A stretch of 64,000 nt of DNA from Pseudomonas sp. PDNC002 (GTDB lineage: Bacteria; Pseudomonadota; Gammaproteobacteria; Pseudomonadales; Pseudomonadaceae): positions 69,501-133,500 of the forward strand of contig NZ_CP070356.1 in assembly GCF_016919445.1 (NCBI RefSeq). The letters are read 5' to 3'. Within the stretch, counting starts at the first letter, position 1. Each line of letters starts with the position of its first letter. Position numbers and translations under genes: made by a program. The notes beneath the pieces were generated by a model. That model was not told where the DNA came from and did not search any database. It saw only the letters and a program-made list of their open reading frames with translations. Shown here piece by piece: positions 1 to 16,952 of the stretch.

Positions 1-435
1 CAGGCAGACCGGCAGACCGGTGTCGACAGCCGCATCCAGGGCGCCGTCGCGTTGCAGGGAACGCACATCGTTGATCAGCCCCGCGCCGAGTCGCGCTGTT
101 TCGCGCATCACGGCGGGCGTGGACGTGTCCACGGAAATCACCACGTCCAGCTCGCGGACGATGGCCTCGACGACTGGCGCGACACGCTCCAGCTCTTCGG
201 TGGGCGAGACCACTCGCGCCCCGGGACGGGTCGACTCGCCGCCAATATCGATCAGCGTGGCGCCGGCCTCGACCATCTCCGCAGCATGGCGTAACGCCGC
301 TTCGAGCTGGTCAAAGCGCCCGCCGTCAGAGAAGGAGTCAGGGGTGACATTGAGGATGCCCATGACATGCGGGCGCGTTAAATCAAGAACCCGGTTGCCG
401 CAAGGCAACCGGGTCGGGTGGTACAACGAACTCAT
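1..435 (-). CDS. folP: Dihydropteroate synthase, N-terminal part (runs off left edge)
   Basis: This cytosolic enzyme joins hydroxymethyl-dihydropterin diphosphate to p-aminobenzoate in folate synthesis. About 145 codons are present and the frame is open at the window edge. After a short leader the translation shows the family signature MGILNVTPDSFSDGG near residue 25, then IDIGGESTRPGA near residue 61 and SVDT near residue 100, which are the pterin-binding loops. The ATG lies 9 bp after the ftsH stop on the same strand, so it is probably cotranscribed with ftsH, the usual gamma-proteobacterial arrangement. The C-terminal half of the barrel cannot be judged here. Confidence 0.96.
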   Translation of the reverse strand, partial: MSSLYHPTRLPCGNRVLDLTRPHVMGILNVTPDSFSDGGRFDQLEAALRHAAEMVEAGATLIDIGGESTRPGARVVSPTEELERVAPVVEAIVRELDVVISVDTSTPAVMRETARLGAGLINDVRSLQRDGALDAAVDTGLPVCL

Positions 436-444
436 TCAGTGCTC

Positions 445-2373
<1,929 letters not shown>

Positions 2374-2565
2374 TTGACTACCCTCTGAAGCCGGCTCCGC
2401 CCTGGAAACCGCTTCTCACGACGGCCAGACTCCTTCCGGCCAAAATTACTACACAACCCCTGCGACACGGCAGGCGCCGTCTGTAACCCTTTATGAACCC
2501 CGGTTTTCACCGGCACAAGCAAAACCTGCAAGTCATAGACCAAAAGCCGGCCCAATCATTCCAGT

Positions 2566-3189
2566 CTAGGCACCGCGAAAGCCCCGTGCGAGCAGATACT
2601 GCTCCCGAGAACGGTCACGAGAAGACAGCGGCTTGCGCATCTGCACCTTCTCGAAGTTCTCGCGAACCTGCTTGTGGTAAGCGTCGAAACCCTCACCCTG
2701 GAAAATCTTGATCAGGAAATCGCCGCCCGGACGCAGCACGCGAATGCACAGGTCCAGGGCCAGCTCGCAGAGGAACATGGCACGAGGCATGTCCACGGCG
2801 GGCAGTCCACTCATATTGGGGGCCATATCCGAAATCACAAGGTCTACTGGATTTTCTCCGATGGCCTCGAGCAACTGGGCGAAAACTTCGTCCTCGGTGA
2901 AGTCACCCTGGATGAAGGTGACATCCGGGATGCTGTCCATCGGCAGGATGTCCGAGGCGATCAGCGTGCCCTTGTCACCGATCACCCGACTGGTGACCTG
3001 CGACCAGCCGCCCGGCGCGGCGCCGAGGTCGACCACGGTCATGCCGGGACGCAGGATGCGATCCTTCTCCTGGATTTCCAGCAGCTTGTAGCTGGCGCGC
3101 GAGCGATAACCGTCGCGCTGTGCCATCTTCACGTACGGATCGTCGAAATGTTCTTTCAGCCAGCGATGGCTAGTCTTGGAACGGGCCAC
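2566..3189 (-). CDS. rlmE: 23S rRNA 2'-O-ribose U2552 methyltransferase
   Basis: RlmE (RrmJ/FtsJ) methylates the ribose of U2552 in the A-loop of the 50S subunit with S-adenosylmethionine, a late step of subunit assembly. The 207-residue protein has the SAM-binding motif DLGAAPGG (54-61) and a full K-D-K-E catalytic tetrad at K35, D121, K161 and E196, each offset by three from the E. coli enzyme. It precedes ftsH by about 190 bp on the same strand, the common rlmE-ftsH pair, and is divergent from yhbY with a 79-bp gap. Start ATG at 3189 gives the family length. Confidence 0.97.
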   Translation of the reverse strand: MARSKTSHRWLKEHFDDPYVKMAQRDGYRSRASYKLLEIQEKDRILRPGMTVVDLGAAPGGWSQVTSRVIGDKGTLIASDILPMDSIPDVTFIQGDFTEDEVFAQLLEAIGENPVDLVISDMAPNMSGLPAVDMPRAMFLCELALDLCIRVLRPGGDFLIKIFQGEGFDAYHKQVRENFEKVQMRKPLSSRDRSREQYLLARGFRGA

Positions 3190-3268
3190 GTATTACCTCG
3201 TCTGAGCGGCATCCCGGTAGTACCGAAACTCGGGTAGAATATCCGCCTTTTTTACCAGGGGTCAGATT

Positions 3269-3583
3269 ATGGCGCTCTCTCAGGAGCAGAAAAAGCAGTT
3301 CAAATCTATCGGGCATCACCTGAAACCCGTATTGACCGTTGCTGAAAACGGTCTTTCGGAAGGTGTGATGGCCGAGCTTGAGCGCGCGCTCAACGATCAT
3401 GAACTGATCAAGGTGCAGTTCCGCGTCACCGAACGCGACGACCGTCGCGCGCTGATCGACGAACTTTGCCAGAACGGCAGCTGCGAGCTGGTTCAGACCA
3501 TCGGCAAGATGGCACTGATCTATCGCCGCAATCCAAAGCCGAACAAGAACCTGTCGAACATCAGCCGCTTCAGCGGCCTCTGA
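3269..3583 (+). CDS. yhbY: YhbY family (CRM domain) ribosome assembly RNA-binding protein
   Basis: A 104-residue single CRM-domain protein that in E. coli associates with pre-50S particles. The domain core is visible: KQFKSIGHHLKPVLTVAENG near the N terminus, the GxxE-type helix GLSEGVMAELERAL, and the end IGKMALIYRRN. A GGGGTCAG element precedes the ATG. It is divergent from rlmE, another 50S assembly factor, a pairing conserved in this genus. The stop is followed by a GC-rich hairpin (3602-3620) without a T-run before the convergent DUF4149 gene. Confidence 0.93.
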   Translation: MALSQEQKKQFKSIGHHLKPVLTVAENGLSEGVMAELERALNDHELIKVQFRVTERDDRRALIDELCQNGSCELVQTIGKMALIYRRNPKPNKNLSNISRFSGL

Positions 3584-3625
3584 CAGTCAAGACCGGCAAC
3601 GCGGAGCCGGCAAGGCTCCGCCGCG

Positions 3626-4060
3626 TCAGGCCCGCTCGTCCTGCCCAGGCGCCGGCTGCAGCACCAGCAGCAGACCGCACAGCGCCACCACCAGGTAGTT
3701 GAACAGCAGCCAGCGCTGAGCGTCCGGCGCTACCTGGCGCACTACAAAATAAGCCGCCGCCATCACCTGCACGGTGAGCAGCAATTGCCCCCGCGTTTCA
3801 CGGGTAAAGGCAGCGAACCCGCGCGCCTGCCAGAGCACCAGGGCCTGGAGCAGCACGCAGAATCCGGCAAACCCCAGCAGCAGCGGCTTCAGCGCGTCAG
3901 CGACGGCCTCCACCAGCAGCGGCGCCAGGCCGATCTTATCCAGCGCCGGCAATACCACGAACTGCAGCAGCCAGAGGCCACCGACCCAGAATGTCTGGGC
4001 CAGCAGCCAACTGATGGTGCCTGCGTTCAGGGATTGCCGATCAGGCGTGGCGGACTTCAA
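3626..4060 (-). CDS. DUF4149-type small integral membrane protein
   Basis: A 144-residue protein with four hydrophobic stretches (about residues 16-38, 57-77, 89-106 and 114-132), consistent with a four-helix inner-membrane protein of the DUF4149 family; its function is unknown. It sits at the end of the carB-greA run, and its ATG overlaps the end of greA by 20 bp, suggesting translational coupling. The short tail after the last helix is charged. No catalytic motif is visible. The family call comes from the pattern and the conserved position between greA and yhbY in Pseudomonas; no search was run. Confidence 0.8.
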   Translation of the reverse strand: MKSATPDRQSLNAGTISWLLAQTFWVGGLWLLQFVVLPALDKIGLAPLLVEAVADALKPLLLGFAGFCVLLQALVLWQARGFAAFTRETRGQLLLTVQVMAAAYFVVRQVAPDAQRWLLFNYLVVALCGLLLVLQPAPGQDERA

Positions 4061-4513
4061 CGATCTCGTACTCGACGTCGCCGCCCGGAGTCTTCACCAG
4101 AACGGCATCGCCTTCGGTCTTGCCGATCAGCGCACGGGCGATCGGCGAGTTGACCGAGATCTTGCTGTTCTTGATGTCCGCCTCGTCGTCGCCGACGATC
4201 TGGTAGGTCACGGTTTCGTCGGTCTCGACGTTGGCGATATCCACGGTAGTACCGAAGATCACCTTGCCGCTGTGCGGAATGGTGGTCACGTCGATGATCT
4301 GCGCGTTGGACAGCTTGGCCTCGATGTCGCGGATGCGAGCTTCGGACATACCCTGCTGCTCGCGGGCCGCGTGATACTCGGCGTTTTCCTTGAGGTCACC
4401 CAGCTCACGAGCTTCGGCGATGGCCTGGGTGATCTGCGGGCGCAGAACGGTCTTCAGGTATTTCAGTTCTTCTTCCAGGGCGCGAGCGCCCTGGACGGTC
4501 ATTGGAAATTTGC

Positions 4514-4517
<4 letters not shown>
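4041..4517 (-). CDS. greA: Transcript cleavage factor GreA
   Basis: GreA enters the RNA polymerase secondary channel and stimulates cleavage of backtracked RNA. The 158-residue protein has the N-terminal coiled coil with the essential acidic tip D41 and E44 in [10 protein letters not shown], and the C-terminal FKBP-like domain ending in the [16 protein letters not shown] region. The ATG overlaps the carB stop by four bases (ATGA), so translation is coupled to carB. A place at the end of the carAB operon is typical for Pseudomonas. Confidence 0.97.
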
Positions 4518-7735
<3,218 letters not shown>

Positions 7736-7754
7736 GGGACTCTCGTTGCAATAT

Positions 7755-8411
7755 TCAGGAAAGGGTTGCGCTGGCCAGCTTCACGCCAAAGCCGACGAAC
7801 AGGGCGCCGACGCCACTCGAGGCGCCGGCAGCCAGCCGTTGCCGCCGACGGAACCAGGCCGCCAGACGCACACCGGAGAAAATCAGGAAGCTGAGGTACA
7901 GGGCGCTGATGATCTCGAGGATCGTGCCCAGCACCAGGAACGACAGGCCGGGGTAGGCGTAACCCGGGTCGACGAACTGGATGAAGAAGGAGATGAAGAA
8001 GAGGATCGCCTTGGGGTTGGACAGGCTCAGCAGCAGCGCCTTGCGGAACGGCTGGTTGACGTCCACTTCCTTGGCCGGTGCGGCGGCTGCCTCCAGCGGG
8101 TGGCGCAGCTTCTGCCAGCCACCGCGGAGCATGCCGATACCTAGATAGAACAGGTAAGCGGCACCGACGTATTTCAGGCCCAGGAACAGCATTGGCTCGG
8201 CCTTGAGGACCGAGGCGATACCCAGCGCCGACAGGAACATCAGGATCGCATCGCCCAGGAACACCGCGCTCGCCGCCCGATAGCCCGACGCCACGCCGCG
8301 CTGGGCGGCAGTGGCGAGGACGAACAGCGAGTTTGGCCCCGGCAGCAGGACGATGAACAACGTACCCAGGACGTAGGTCCAGAGGTCGGTGATTCCCAGG
8401 GTCGGCATCAT
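7755..8411 (-). CDS. LysE/LeuE-family amino-acid exporter
   Basis: A 218-residue inner-membrane transporter of the LysE/RhtB family, about six helices, with the family start [21 protein letters not shown] (residues 11-31, the conserved PGPN motif) and the central GxxxG-rich helix. Members export single amino acids such as leucine or lysine; the substrate here is unknown. It sits inside the carA-carB operon, 19 bp before carB and 25 bp after carA, the arrangement also found in P. aeruginosa. The start is the first of two ATGs, preceded by GAGGG seven bases away. Export of an arginine-pathway product is an inference from location only. Confidence 0.88.
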   Translation of the reverse strand: MMPTLGITDLWTYVLGTLFIVLLPGPNSLFVLATAAQRGVASGYRAASAVFLGDAILMFLSALGIASVLKAEPMLFLGLKYVGAAYLFYLGIGMLRGGWQKLRHPLEAAAAPAKEVDVNQPFRKALLLSLSNPKAILFFISFFIQFVDPGYAYPGLSFLVLGTILEIISALYLSFLIFSGVRLAAWFRRRQRLAAGASSGVGALFVGFGVKLASATLS

Positions 8412-8436
8412 CTTCTTTCCCTCTTCGAGCTCGGAC

Positions 8437-9573
8437 TCAGCGGCGCTCGGCCATCGCCGCGATGAAGCGATCGAACAGCGGGGCCACGTCGTGCGGACCG
8501 GGGCTGGCTTCCGGGTGACCCTGGAAGCTGAAGGCCACCTTGTCGGTGCGCTCGACGCCTTGCAGGGTGCCGTCGAACAGCGACTTGTGGGTGGCGCGCA
8601 GGTTAGCCGGCATGCTCGCCTCGTCCACGGCGAAACCGTGGTTCTGGCTGGTGATCATCACCACGCCCGAATCCAGGTCCTGCACCGGGTGGTTGGCGCC
8701 ATGGTGACCATGGCCCATCTTCACGGTCTGGGCGCCGGAGGCCAGGGCCAGCAGCTGGTGACCCAGGCAGATGCCGAAGATCGGCGTCTCGGTGTCGAGG
8801 AACTCGCGGATGGCCTGGATGGCGTAGTCGCAGGGAGCGGGGTCACCGGGGCCGTTGGAGAGGAAGATGCCGTCCGGATTCAGGGCCAGCACTTCGCTCG
8901 CCGGAGTCTGCGCCGGCACCACGGTCAGGCGGCAGCCACGGGCGACCAGCATGCGCAGGATGTTCAGCTTCACGCCGAAGTCATAGGCGACCACGTGGTA
9001 CGGCAGGTCGGCGGCGGCGACTTCCGGGTGGCTGTCGGTTTCCAGGTTCCAGACGCTGGAGCGCCACTCGTACTTCTCGGTGGAGGACACGACTTTCGCC
9101 AGGTCCATGCCCTTCAGGCCCGGGAAGCCGCGTGCCAGTTCGAGGGCTTTTTCCTCGGTGGCGTCATCGCCGACCAGGATGCAGCCGTTCTGCGAACCCT
9201 TCTCGCGCAGGATGCGGGTCAGGCGGCGAGTGTCGATGCCGGCGATGGCAACGGTGCCGTTCTCTTTCAGGTAATCCGGCAGGGACTGCTTGTCGCGCCA
9301 GCTGCTGGAGAGCAGCGGCAGGTCGCGAATGATCAGGCCGGCGGCCCAGACCTTGTTCGACTCGGCGTCTTCCGGCGTGGTGCCGGTGTTGCCGATGTGC
9401 GGGTAGGTCAGGGTGACGATCTGTTGGGCGTAGGAAGGATCGGTAAGGATTTCCTGGTAGCCGGTCATGGCGGTGTTGAACACCACCTCTCCGACGGTCT
9501 GACCGTCGGCGCCGATGGCTTCACCGCGAAAAACGCTGCCGTCGGCAAGTGCAAGTATGGCTGGCTTAGTCAA
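8437..9573 (-). CDS. carA: Carbamoyl-phosphate synthase small subunit (glutaminase), TTG start
   Basis: CarA hydrolyses glutamine and channels ammonia to CarB. The protein is 378 residues, the normal Pseudomonas length, when translation starts at TTG 9573, which is preceded by GGGAGG with five-base spacing; the reading frame is open further upstream to 9636 but without family similarity. The class I amidotransferase domain shows GICLGHQLL (catalytic Cys) and [10 protein letters not shown] (catalytic His and Glu). The N-terminal half has the CarA-specific [13 protein letters not shown] segment. An attenuator-like leader lies directly upstream, and the LysE gene and carB follow. Confidence 0.97.
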   Translation of the reverse strand: MTKPAILALADGSVFRGEAIGADGQTVGEVVFNTAMTGYQEILTDPSYAQQIVTLTYPHIGNTGTTPEDAESNKVWAAGLIIRDLPLLSSSWRDKQSLPDYLKENGTVAIAGIDTRRLTRILREKGSQNGCILVGDDATEEKALELARGFPGLKGMDLAKVVSSTEKYEWRSSVWNLETDSHPEVAAADLPYHVVAYDFGVKLNILRMLVARGCRLTVVPAQTPASEVLALNPDGIFLSNGPGDPAPCDYAIQAIREFLDTETPIFGICLGHQLLALASGAQTVKMGHGHHGANHPVQDLDSGVVMITSQNHGFAVDEASMPANLRATHKSLFDGTLQGVERTDKVAFSFQGHPEASPGPHDVAPLFDRFIAAMAERR

Positions 9574-9589
9574 GAAGACCTCCCGTAGT

Positions 9590-9649
9590 TCAAGCCTGGC
9601 TGGGCGTGCGCAGATTGTAAAAAAGCGGGATGACATCAGAAGAAGTCAT
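9590..9649 (-). CDS. Possible carA leader peptide (19 codons)
   Basis: A short ORF translates to [19 protein letters not shown] and ends 16 bases before the carA TTG start. Its ATG lies inside the stem of the intrinsic terminator hairpin at 9619-9659, and it reads through the T-run. Ribosomes on this ORF would prevent the hairpin, as in pyrBI-type attenuation where a leader ORF is read through the terminator. The ribosome site (AAGCGGG close to the ATG) is weak in spacing. Expression is inferred from geometry only; the reading frame differs from that of carA. Confidence 0.4.
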   Translation of the reverse strand: MTSSDVIPLFYNLRTPSQA

Positions 9650-9659
9650 CCCGCTTTTT
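9619..9659 (-). terminator. Intrinsic terminator in the carA leader (attenuator candidate)
   Basis: Read leftward this is A5, a perfect 10-bp stem GCGGGATGAC / GTCATCCCGC with a 10-base loop, then T6. It lies between the putative carA operator region and the carA start, so it would stop leader transcripts about 45 bases before the gene. The A/T flanks make it symmetric, so it could also work rightward, but no rightward gene needs it. Confidence 0.75.
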
Positions 9660-9680
9660 ATGTGATCATGCTGCGCTACT

Positions 9681-9722
9681 TTTAGTGGACACACTAAAGC
9701 TGTAGTTTACAGAAATGCGACA
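9681..9722 (-). promoter_or_regulatory. carA control region: ArgR-type half-site and 7-bp dyad
   Basis: On the minus strand 9722-9707 reads TGTCGC, eight bases, then AA, which fits the P. aeruginosa ArgR half-site consensus TGTCGC-N8-AA. Directly downstream, 9698-9681 is a perfect inverted repeat TTTAGTG-4-CACTAAA. Both precede the leader hairpin and carA. Arginine control of carAB is known in P. aeruginosa; the second ArgR half-site is not clear here, and I could not assign -35/-10 boxes. Confidence 0.45.
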
Positions 9723-9904
9723 TCATGGTCCACCTTTTGCACGACGTACGGCCATGCCACTCAGCGCTGGCTTTCGATCTCGCGAGCTAAAGTCGGGCAA
9801 GGCGGATAGGAATCGAGGGCGCGGAGTTTACGCGTGCTAAATGAGCACCCGAGATTCCTATCCAACGCCGCCCGGTCGACGCGTAGCAGATCGAAAGCTG
9901 GCGC
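9723..9904. repeat. Large imperfect inverted repeat between dapB and carA
   Basis: The 331-bp dapB-carA gap holds, besides the carA leader, a nested dyad: outer arms 9763-9780 and 9888-9905 (16 of 18 bases pair), middle arms with GGATAGGAAT (805-814 of this kilobase) and ATTCCTATCC (9854-9863), and an inner GTGCT/AGCAC hairpin near 9834-9848. The right outer arm reaches the last dapB codons. It could be a miniature mobile or REP-like element, or a long structured RNA. I recognise no named family. Confidence 0.55.
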
Positions 9905-10768
<864 letters not shown>

Positions 10769-11899
10769 TCATAGATCGTCGAAGAAGCGCTTCATCCCCT
10801 CGAACCAGCCACTGGCCTTGGGCGAGTTGGATGAGTTGCCCTGCAGGGTACCGCGGAACTCCTCGAGCAGCTCACGCTGACGCTTGTCCAGCTGGACCGG
10901 CGTCTCCACGACCACGCGGCACATCAGGTCGCCCGCACCGCCGCCGCGCACCGGGGCTACGCCCTTGCCGCGCAGGCGGAACAATTTGCCGGTCTGGGTG
11001 CCGTCGGGAATCTTCAGCTTCACACGACCATCCAGGGTCGGCACTTCCAGCTCGCCACCCAGGGCAGCGTCGGCGAAGCTGATCGGCACTTCGCAGTACA
11101 GATGCTTGCCGTCGCGCTGGAAGATATCGTGCTCGCGCACGTTCACCACCACGTACAGGTCGCCCGCCGGGCCACCGTGGGCACCAGCTTCGCCTTCGCC
11201 GGTCAGACGGATGCGGTCACCGGTATCGACACCGGCCGGCACCTTCACCGACAGGGTCTTGTGTTCTTCCACACGGCCCTGGCCGTGGCAGGAGCCACAG
11301 GGGTCGGTGATCATCTTGCCGCTGCCATGGCAGCGCGGGCAGGTCTGCTGCACCGAGAAGAAGCCCTGCTGCATGCGCACCTGGCCGATACCACCGCAAG
11401 TGGTACAGGTGACCGGCGTGGTGCCGGGCTTGGCACCGCTGCCGCTGCAGGTCTTGCAGCCGACCAGGGTGGGAACGCGGATGGTCACGGTGGTGCCGCG
11501 AACCGCGTCTTCCAGGTCCAGGTCGAGGGTGTAGCGCAGGTCCGCGCCACGCGCCGGACCGCCACGGGAACCACCGCGACCGCCAGCACCGCCGAAGAAA
11601 TCGCTGAAGACATCACCGAAGATGTCCGAGAAGCTCGCACCACCGAAGCCGGCACCGCCGCCACCCATCTGCGGGTCGACACCGGCATGGCCGTACTGAT
11701 CGTAGGCCGCGCGCTTGCTGGCGTCGGACAGGACCTCGTACGCCTCGTTGGCCTCCTTGAATTTGTCCTCGGCCTCCTTGTCGCCGGGATTGCGGTCCGG
11801 GTGGAACTTCATGGCGAGCCGGCGATAGGCCTTCTTCAGGTCCGCTTCGCTGGCGCCGCGCTCGACACCCAGTACCTCGTAAAAATCACGTTTGGCCAT
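10769..11899 (-). CDS. dnaJ: Hsp40 co-chaperone DnaJ
   Basis: DnaJ delivers unfolded clients to DnaK and stimulates its ATPase. The start [15 protein letters not shown] (ATG 11899, AGGA upstream) gives 376 residues. Domains: J domain with HPD near residues 33-35, a Gly/Phe-rich linker with GGAGFGG repeats (about 77-110), a zinc domain with four CxxCxGxG-type repeats (about 148-212: [32 protein letters not shown]), and the C-terminal client-binding barrels. It lies 122 bp after dnaK with two stem-loops in between, and is followed by a strong terminator. Confidence 0.98.
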   Translation of the reverse strand: MAKRDFYEVLGVERGASEADLKKAYRRLAMKFHPDRNPGDKEAEDKFKEANEAYEVLSDASKRAAYDQYGHAGVDPQMGGGGAGFGGASFSDIFGDVFSDFFGGAGGRGGSRGGPARGADLRYTLDLDLEDAVRGTTVTIRVPTLVGCKTCSGSGAKPGTTPVTCTTCGGIGQVRMQQGFFSVQQTCPRCHGSGKMITDPCGSCHGQGRVEEHKTLSVKVPAGVDTGDRIRLTGEGEAGAHGGPAGDLYVVVNVREHDIFQRDGKHLYCEVPISFADAALGGELEVPTLDGRVKLKIPDGTQTGKLFRLRGKGVAPVRGGGAGDLMCRVVVETPVQLDKRQRELLEEFRGTLQGNSSNSPKASGWFEGMKRFFDDL

Positions 11900-11941
11900 A
11901 ACATTCCTGCACTCTAAAAACCGTTCCCCCAGACACGCCAA

Positions 11942-11998
11942 CGCGGGAGCAAGCCCCCGCGTGACGTTTCATGCGCACCGACACGCTGGTCGGTGCGC
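11942..11998 (-). promoter_or_regulatory. Two intercistronic stem-loops between dnaK and dnaJ
   Basis: Positions 11973-11998 form a perfect 10-bp stem (GCGCACCGAC / GTCGGTGCGC, six-base loop) and 11942-11961 a REP-like hairpin with ACGCGGG / CCCGCGT arms. Neither has a T-run. They could stabilise the dnaK 3' end or cause partial termination, giving more DnaK than DnaJ; that role is an inference. Confidence 0.55.
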
Positions 11999-12021
11999 CG
12001 GAGCGGAAGCAAGCACGCGGC

Positions 12022-13938
<1,917 letters not shown>

Positions 13939-14028
13939 ATTTCACTCTCCAGAAATTAGATTCCGCGCTGACCCTGTTGCGGGTCTTTGGCTCGGTTGAT
14001 TACCCAGATGGGGACCGGGTGGTGGATT

Positions 14029-14592
14029 TCAAGCCTTCTCGTCGATCGAAGGCGGAGTTTGTTCGGGTGCCTTGCTGACCACGACCATGGCCGGACGCAG
14101 CAGGCGACCGTTGAGCAGGTAACCCTTCTGGAACACCTTGACCACGCTGCCCGGCTCGAGGCGGATGCTCTCTTCCATGGCCATGGCCTGGTGGTGTTCG
14201 GGGTTGAACGGCTCGCCGTGCGGGTCGACCGGCTCGAGGTTGTAGCGCACCAGCGTGTCGTGGAACATCTTCAGCGTCAGCTCGATGCCTTCGCGCATCG
14301 GCTTGATCGCCTCGTCTTCCGGGTTCGACATTTCCAGCGCGCGCTCGAGGGTATCGACGATCGGCAGCAGGTCGCCGGCGAATTTCTCCAGGGCGAACTT
14401 GTGCGCTTTTTCCACGTCCTGCTCGGCGCGGCGGCGGACGTTCTGCAATTCGGCGACGGCGCGCAGGCTCTGGTCCTTCGCCGCGGCTACCTGTTCTTCC
14501 AGTTCCAGCACGCGGGCGTTCAGGTCTCCGGCGGCGCCGGTTTCCGGCTGCTCGTTGAACTGGGAATCCTGAGTCTGTTGTTCGTCAGACAT
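14029..14592 (-). CDS. grpE: Nucleotide exchange factor GrpE
   Basis: GrpE releases ADP from DnaK. The 187-residue protein has an acidic, Gln-rich N terminus, a long coiled coil (about residues 25-85, [24 protein letters not shown]) and the beta-rich C-terminal wing with [18 protein letters not shown] sequence (about 133-150) and [17 protein letters not shown]. First gene of the heat-shock unit; a textbook sigma-32 promoter lies about 75 bp upstream. Start ATG 14592 follows GGAG. Confidence 0.97.
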   Translation of the reverse strand: MSDEQQTQDSQFNEQPETGAAGDLNARVLELEEQVAAAKDQSLRAVAELQNVRRRAEQDVEKAHKFALEKFAGDLLPIVDTLERALEMSNPEDEAIKPMREGIELTLKMFHDTLVRYNLEPVDPHGEPFNPEHHQAMAMEESIRLEPGSVVKVFQKGYLLNGRLLRPAMVVVSKAPEQTPPSIDEKA

Positions 14593-14663
14593 GCCACTCT
14601 CCTAAAAAAGAAAATAAGCCTTTGAAAACAAAGCGAACCCGATGGTCCGCGGCTCTGCCGACT

Positions 14664-14691
14664 ATATGGGGCGCAATTTTTCGAGTTCAAG
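14664..14691 (-). promoter_or_regulatory. Sigma-32 (RpoH) promoter for grpE-dnaK-dnaJ
   Basis: Read leftward: CTTGAAC (14691-14685), 13 bases, CCCCATAT (14671-14664). This matches the heat-shock consensus CTTGAAA-N(13-15)-CCCCATNT and points at grpE. Confidence 0.9.
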
Positions 14692-14738
14692 GGTCATGAC
14701 ACCCTGTCGACAGGGAGAATTGCCACCGGCAAAAAATA

Positions 14739-14754
14739 CTGTATAAATAACCAG
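14739..14754 (+). promoter_or_regulatory. LexA box upstream of recN
   Basis: CTGTATAAATAACCAG fits the LexA operator CTG-N10-CAG and lies 23 bp before the recN ATG. A second palindrome, CCCTGTCGACAGGG (14702-14715), lies upstream and could be a weak extra site. Only the first fits the AT-rich core of real boxes. Confidence 0.85.
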
Positions 14755-14777
14755 ACATTTCCTCGGAGCCGCCGCCC

Positions 14778-16454
14778 ATGCTGGTTCACCTGTCCGTTCA
14801 CAACTACGCCATCGTCGAGCATCTCGATCTCGAGCTCGCCGCCGGCATGACCGTGATCACCGGCGAAACCGGCGCCGGCAAGTCGATCATGCTCGACGCC
14901 CTCGGCCTCGCCCTGGGCGACCGCGCTGACAGCGGCGTGGTGCGCCCCGGCTCCGACAAGGCAGACATTCTCGCCAGCTTCGATGTCAGCGCGATTGCCG
15001 AAGCCCGCGACTGGCTCGCCGAGCGCGACCTTGAGCAGGACGGCCCGTGCATCCTGCGCCGGGTGATCACCGCCGAAGGCCGCTCCCGCGCCTACATCAA
15101 CGGCACACCGTGCCCGCTGGGCGACCTCAAGCACCTGGGCGAGTTGCTGATCGATATCCACAGCCAGCACGAGCACCAGTCGTTGCTCAAGGCCGACACC
15201 CACCGGCGCCTGCTGGATGAGTTCGCCGGCAGCCAGGACCTGGCGCGCCAGGTACACCTCGCTGCGCAGCGCTGGAAGCAGACCCGCCAGGAGCTGGATC
15301 GCCTGTCGCGCAGTGGCGACGAACAGCGAGCCCGCCACCAACTGCTCAGCTACCAGCTGGAAGAGCTGGAAAACCTCGGCCTGGGTGACAACGAACTGGA
15401 GTCGCTGGAAGCCGAACACAAGACCCAGAGCAACGCCGGTAGCCTGATAGCCGCCTGCCGCCAGGTAGTCGAGCTATGCAGCGAGAGCGATGCCGGTAAC
15501 GTCCTCTCCGCGCTGACCTCCAGCCTCAATCGCCTGACGGCGTTCCAGAGCCAGCCAGTCGCCCTGAGCGAAGCGGTGAACCTGCTCTCCAGTGCACAGA
15601 TCCAGGTCGAGGAAGCCATCGGTGAGCTGAACCGCTTCGTCGATCACTTCGATGCCGATCCGTTGCGTCTGCAACAGCTGGAAGAGCGCATGGATGCGAT
15701 CTACAGCCTGGCGCGCAAGCACCGCGTGCAGCCCCATGAGCTGCAGAACCTGCAACAAAACCTACTGGATGAACTCGAGGCCCTGAACGCCGACGACGAA
15801 GCCGTCGAGCGCCTGGGCGACGAGTTGGCCGCTTACGCCCGTCATTATCAGGAGAAAGCCGAAGAGTTGAGCCGCATCCGCCAAGACGCCGCGCCGCTGC
15901 TGGCCAAGGCAGTCGAAGTCGAGATGCAGCGCCTGGGCATGCCGGGCGGGCGGTTCGCCATCGAACTGCGCGAAGCCACCTCGGACGAGCCGCAGGTAAA
16001 CGGCCTGGAACAGCTGGAATTCCTCGTCAGCGCCAACCCGGGCCAGCCGTTGAAAGGCCTGGCGAAGGTCGCCTCGGGCGGCGAATTGTCGCGGATCAGC
16101 CTGGCGATCCAGGTGATCACCGCGCAGACTTCGCGCACTCCCACCCTGGTCTTCGACGAAGTGGACGTCGGCATCGGCGGCCCCACCGCGGAAGTGGTCG
16201 GCCAATTGCTGCGGCGCCTGGGTGATCGCGGCCAGGTACTGACAGTCACCCACTTGCCGCAGGTTGCCGCCCAGGGTCACCAGCACCTGTTCGTGCACAA
16301 GGACCGCGACACCAGCGAGACCCGCACCGCCGTCGCCAACCTGAAGAAGGCCGAGCGCATCGAAGAAATCGCCCGCATGCTCGGCGGAGTCGACCTGACC
16401 AAGGAATCCCTGGCCCACGCGCGCAAGATGGTGGATTCGGCCGTCCAGGGCTGA
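14778..16454 (+). CDS. recN: DNA repair protein RecN
   Basis: SMC-like ATPase acting in double-strand break repair. The 558-residue protein has Walker A GETGAGKS (29-36), two long coiled-coil arms (about 150-250 and 260-370), and the C-terminal ATPase half with LSRISLAIQV (signature) and TLVFDEVDVGIGG (Walker B, about 454-466). The SOS box upstream agrees with its known LexA control. It is divergent from grpE and is followed by a REP hairpin and a bidirectional terminator shared with fur. Confidence 0.97.
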   Translation: MLVHLSVHNYAIVEHLDLELAAGMTVITGETGAGKSIMLDALGLALGDRADSGVVRPGSDKADILASFDVSAIAEARDWLAERDLEQDGPCILRRVITAEGRSRAYINGTPCPLGDLKHLGELLIDIHSQHEHQSLLKADTHRRLLDEFAGSQDLARQVHLAAQRWKQTRQELDRLSRSGDEQRARHQLLSYQLEELENLGLGDNELESLEAEHKTQSNAGSLIAACRQVVELCSESDAGNVLSALTSSLNRLTAFQSQPVALSEAVNLLSSAQIQVEEAIGELNRFVDHFDADPLRLQQLEERMDAIYSLARKHRVQPHELQNLQQNLLDELEALNADDEAVERLGDELAAYARHYQEKAEELSRIRQDAAPLLAKAVEVEMQRLGMPGGRFAIELREATSDEPQVNGLEQLEFLVSANPGQPLKGLAKVASGGELSRISLAIQVITAQTSRTPTLVFDEVDVGIGGPTAEVVGQLLRRLGDRGQVLTVTHLPQVAAQGHQHLFVHKDRDTSETRTAVANLKKAERIEEIARMLGGVDLTKESLAHARKMVDSAVQG

Positions 16455-16463
16455 TTCCTTCTA

Positions 16464-16487
16464 TGTAGGAGCGAGCTTGCTCCTACA
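16464..16487. repeat. REP-type palindrome
   Basis: TGTAGGAGCGAGCTTGCTCCTACA is a near-perfect palindrome of the GGAGCGAGC..GCTCC kind that is abundant between Pseudomonas genes. It lies 9 bp after the recN stop. Confidence 0.8.
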
Positions 16488-16504
16488 AAAGAACCGCGCA
16501 AACG

Positions 16505-16534
16505 AAAACGGCGACCCGAGGGTCGCCGTTTTTG
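16505..16534. terminator. Bidirectional terminator between recN and fur
   Basis: AAAACGGCGACCC, three-base loop, GGGTCGCCGTTTTT: a symmetric stem with A- and T-runs that serves recN rightward and fur leftward. Confidence 0.9.
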
Positions 16535-16547
16535 CATCCGCGTACGC

Positions 16548-16952
16548 TTACTTCTTCTTGCGCACGTAGAGCACCAGGTTGTGATCGACGAGCTCGAAGC
16601 CGCGCTCGCGAACGATCTCCTTCTGGCGTTTCTCGATTTCCGAGTCCATGAACTCGATGACTTCGCCGGTATCGACGCAGACCATGTGGTCATGGTGGCC
16701 GCTGTCCGCCAGCTCGAAGACGGCATGGCCGCCGTCGAAGTTGTGGCGCACGACCAGGCCGGCGGCTTCGAACTGGGTCAGAACCCGGTAGACGGTAGCC
16801 AGACCGACATCCTCGCCCGCCTCCATCAGCGCCTTGTACACATCCTCTGCGCTCATGTGGCGCTGCTCGGCGGAGTCGAGCATCTGGAGGATCTTGACGC
16901 GCGGCAGCGTGACCTTGAGTCCGGCTTTGCGCAGTTCGCTATTTTCAACCAT
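16548..16952 (-). CDS. fur: Ferric uptake regulator Fur
   Basis: Iron-responsive repressor of iron-uptake genes. The start [20 protein letters not shown] (ATG 16952) gives 134 residues as in P. aeruginosa; the frame is open upstream but not similar to Fur. The winged helix lies in residues 1-80. Metal ligands are visible: H86, H87, D88 and H89 in [11 protein letters not shown]105/E107 and H124. Only one of the two Cys of the E. coli C-x-x-C is present (C92, followed by VDT), which is normal for pseudomonads. Divergent from bamE with a 96-bp gap. Confidence 0.97.
   Translation of the reverse strand: MVENSELRKAGLKVTLPRVKILQMLDSAEQRHMSAEDVYKALMEAGEDVGLATVYRVLTQFEAAGLVVRHNFDGGHAVFELADSGHHDHMVCVDTGEVIEFMDSEIEKRQKEIVRERGFELVDHNLVLYVRKKK

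Noticed and set aside
8437-9636. Longer carA starting at ATG 9636
   Set aside because: The extension would be coded by the terminator hairpin and has no family similarity; TTG 9573 has GGGAGG and gives 378 residues.
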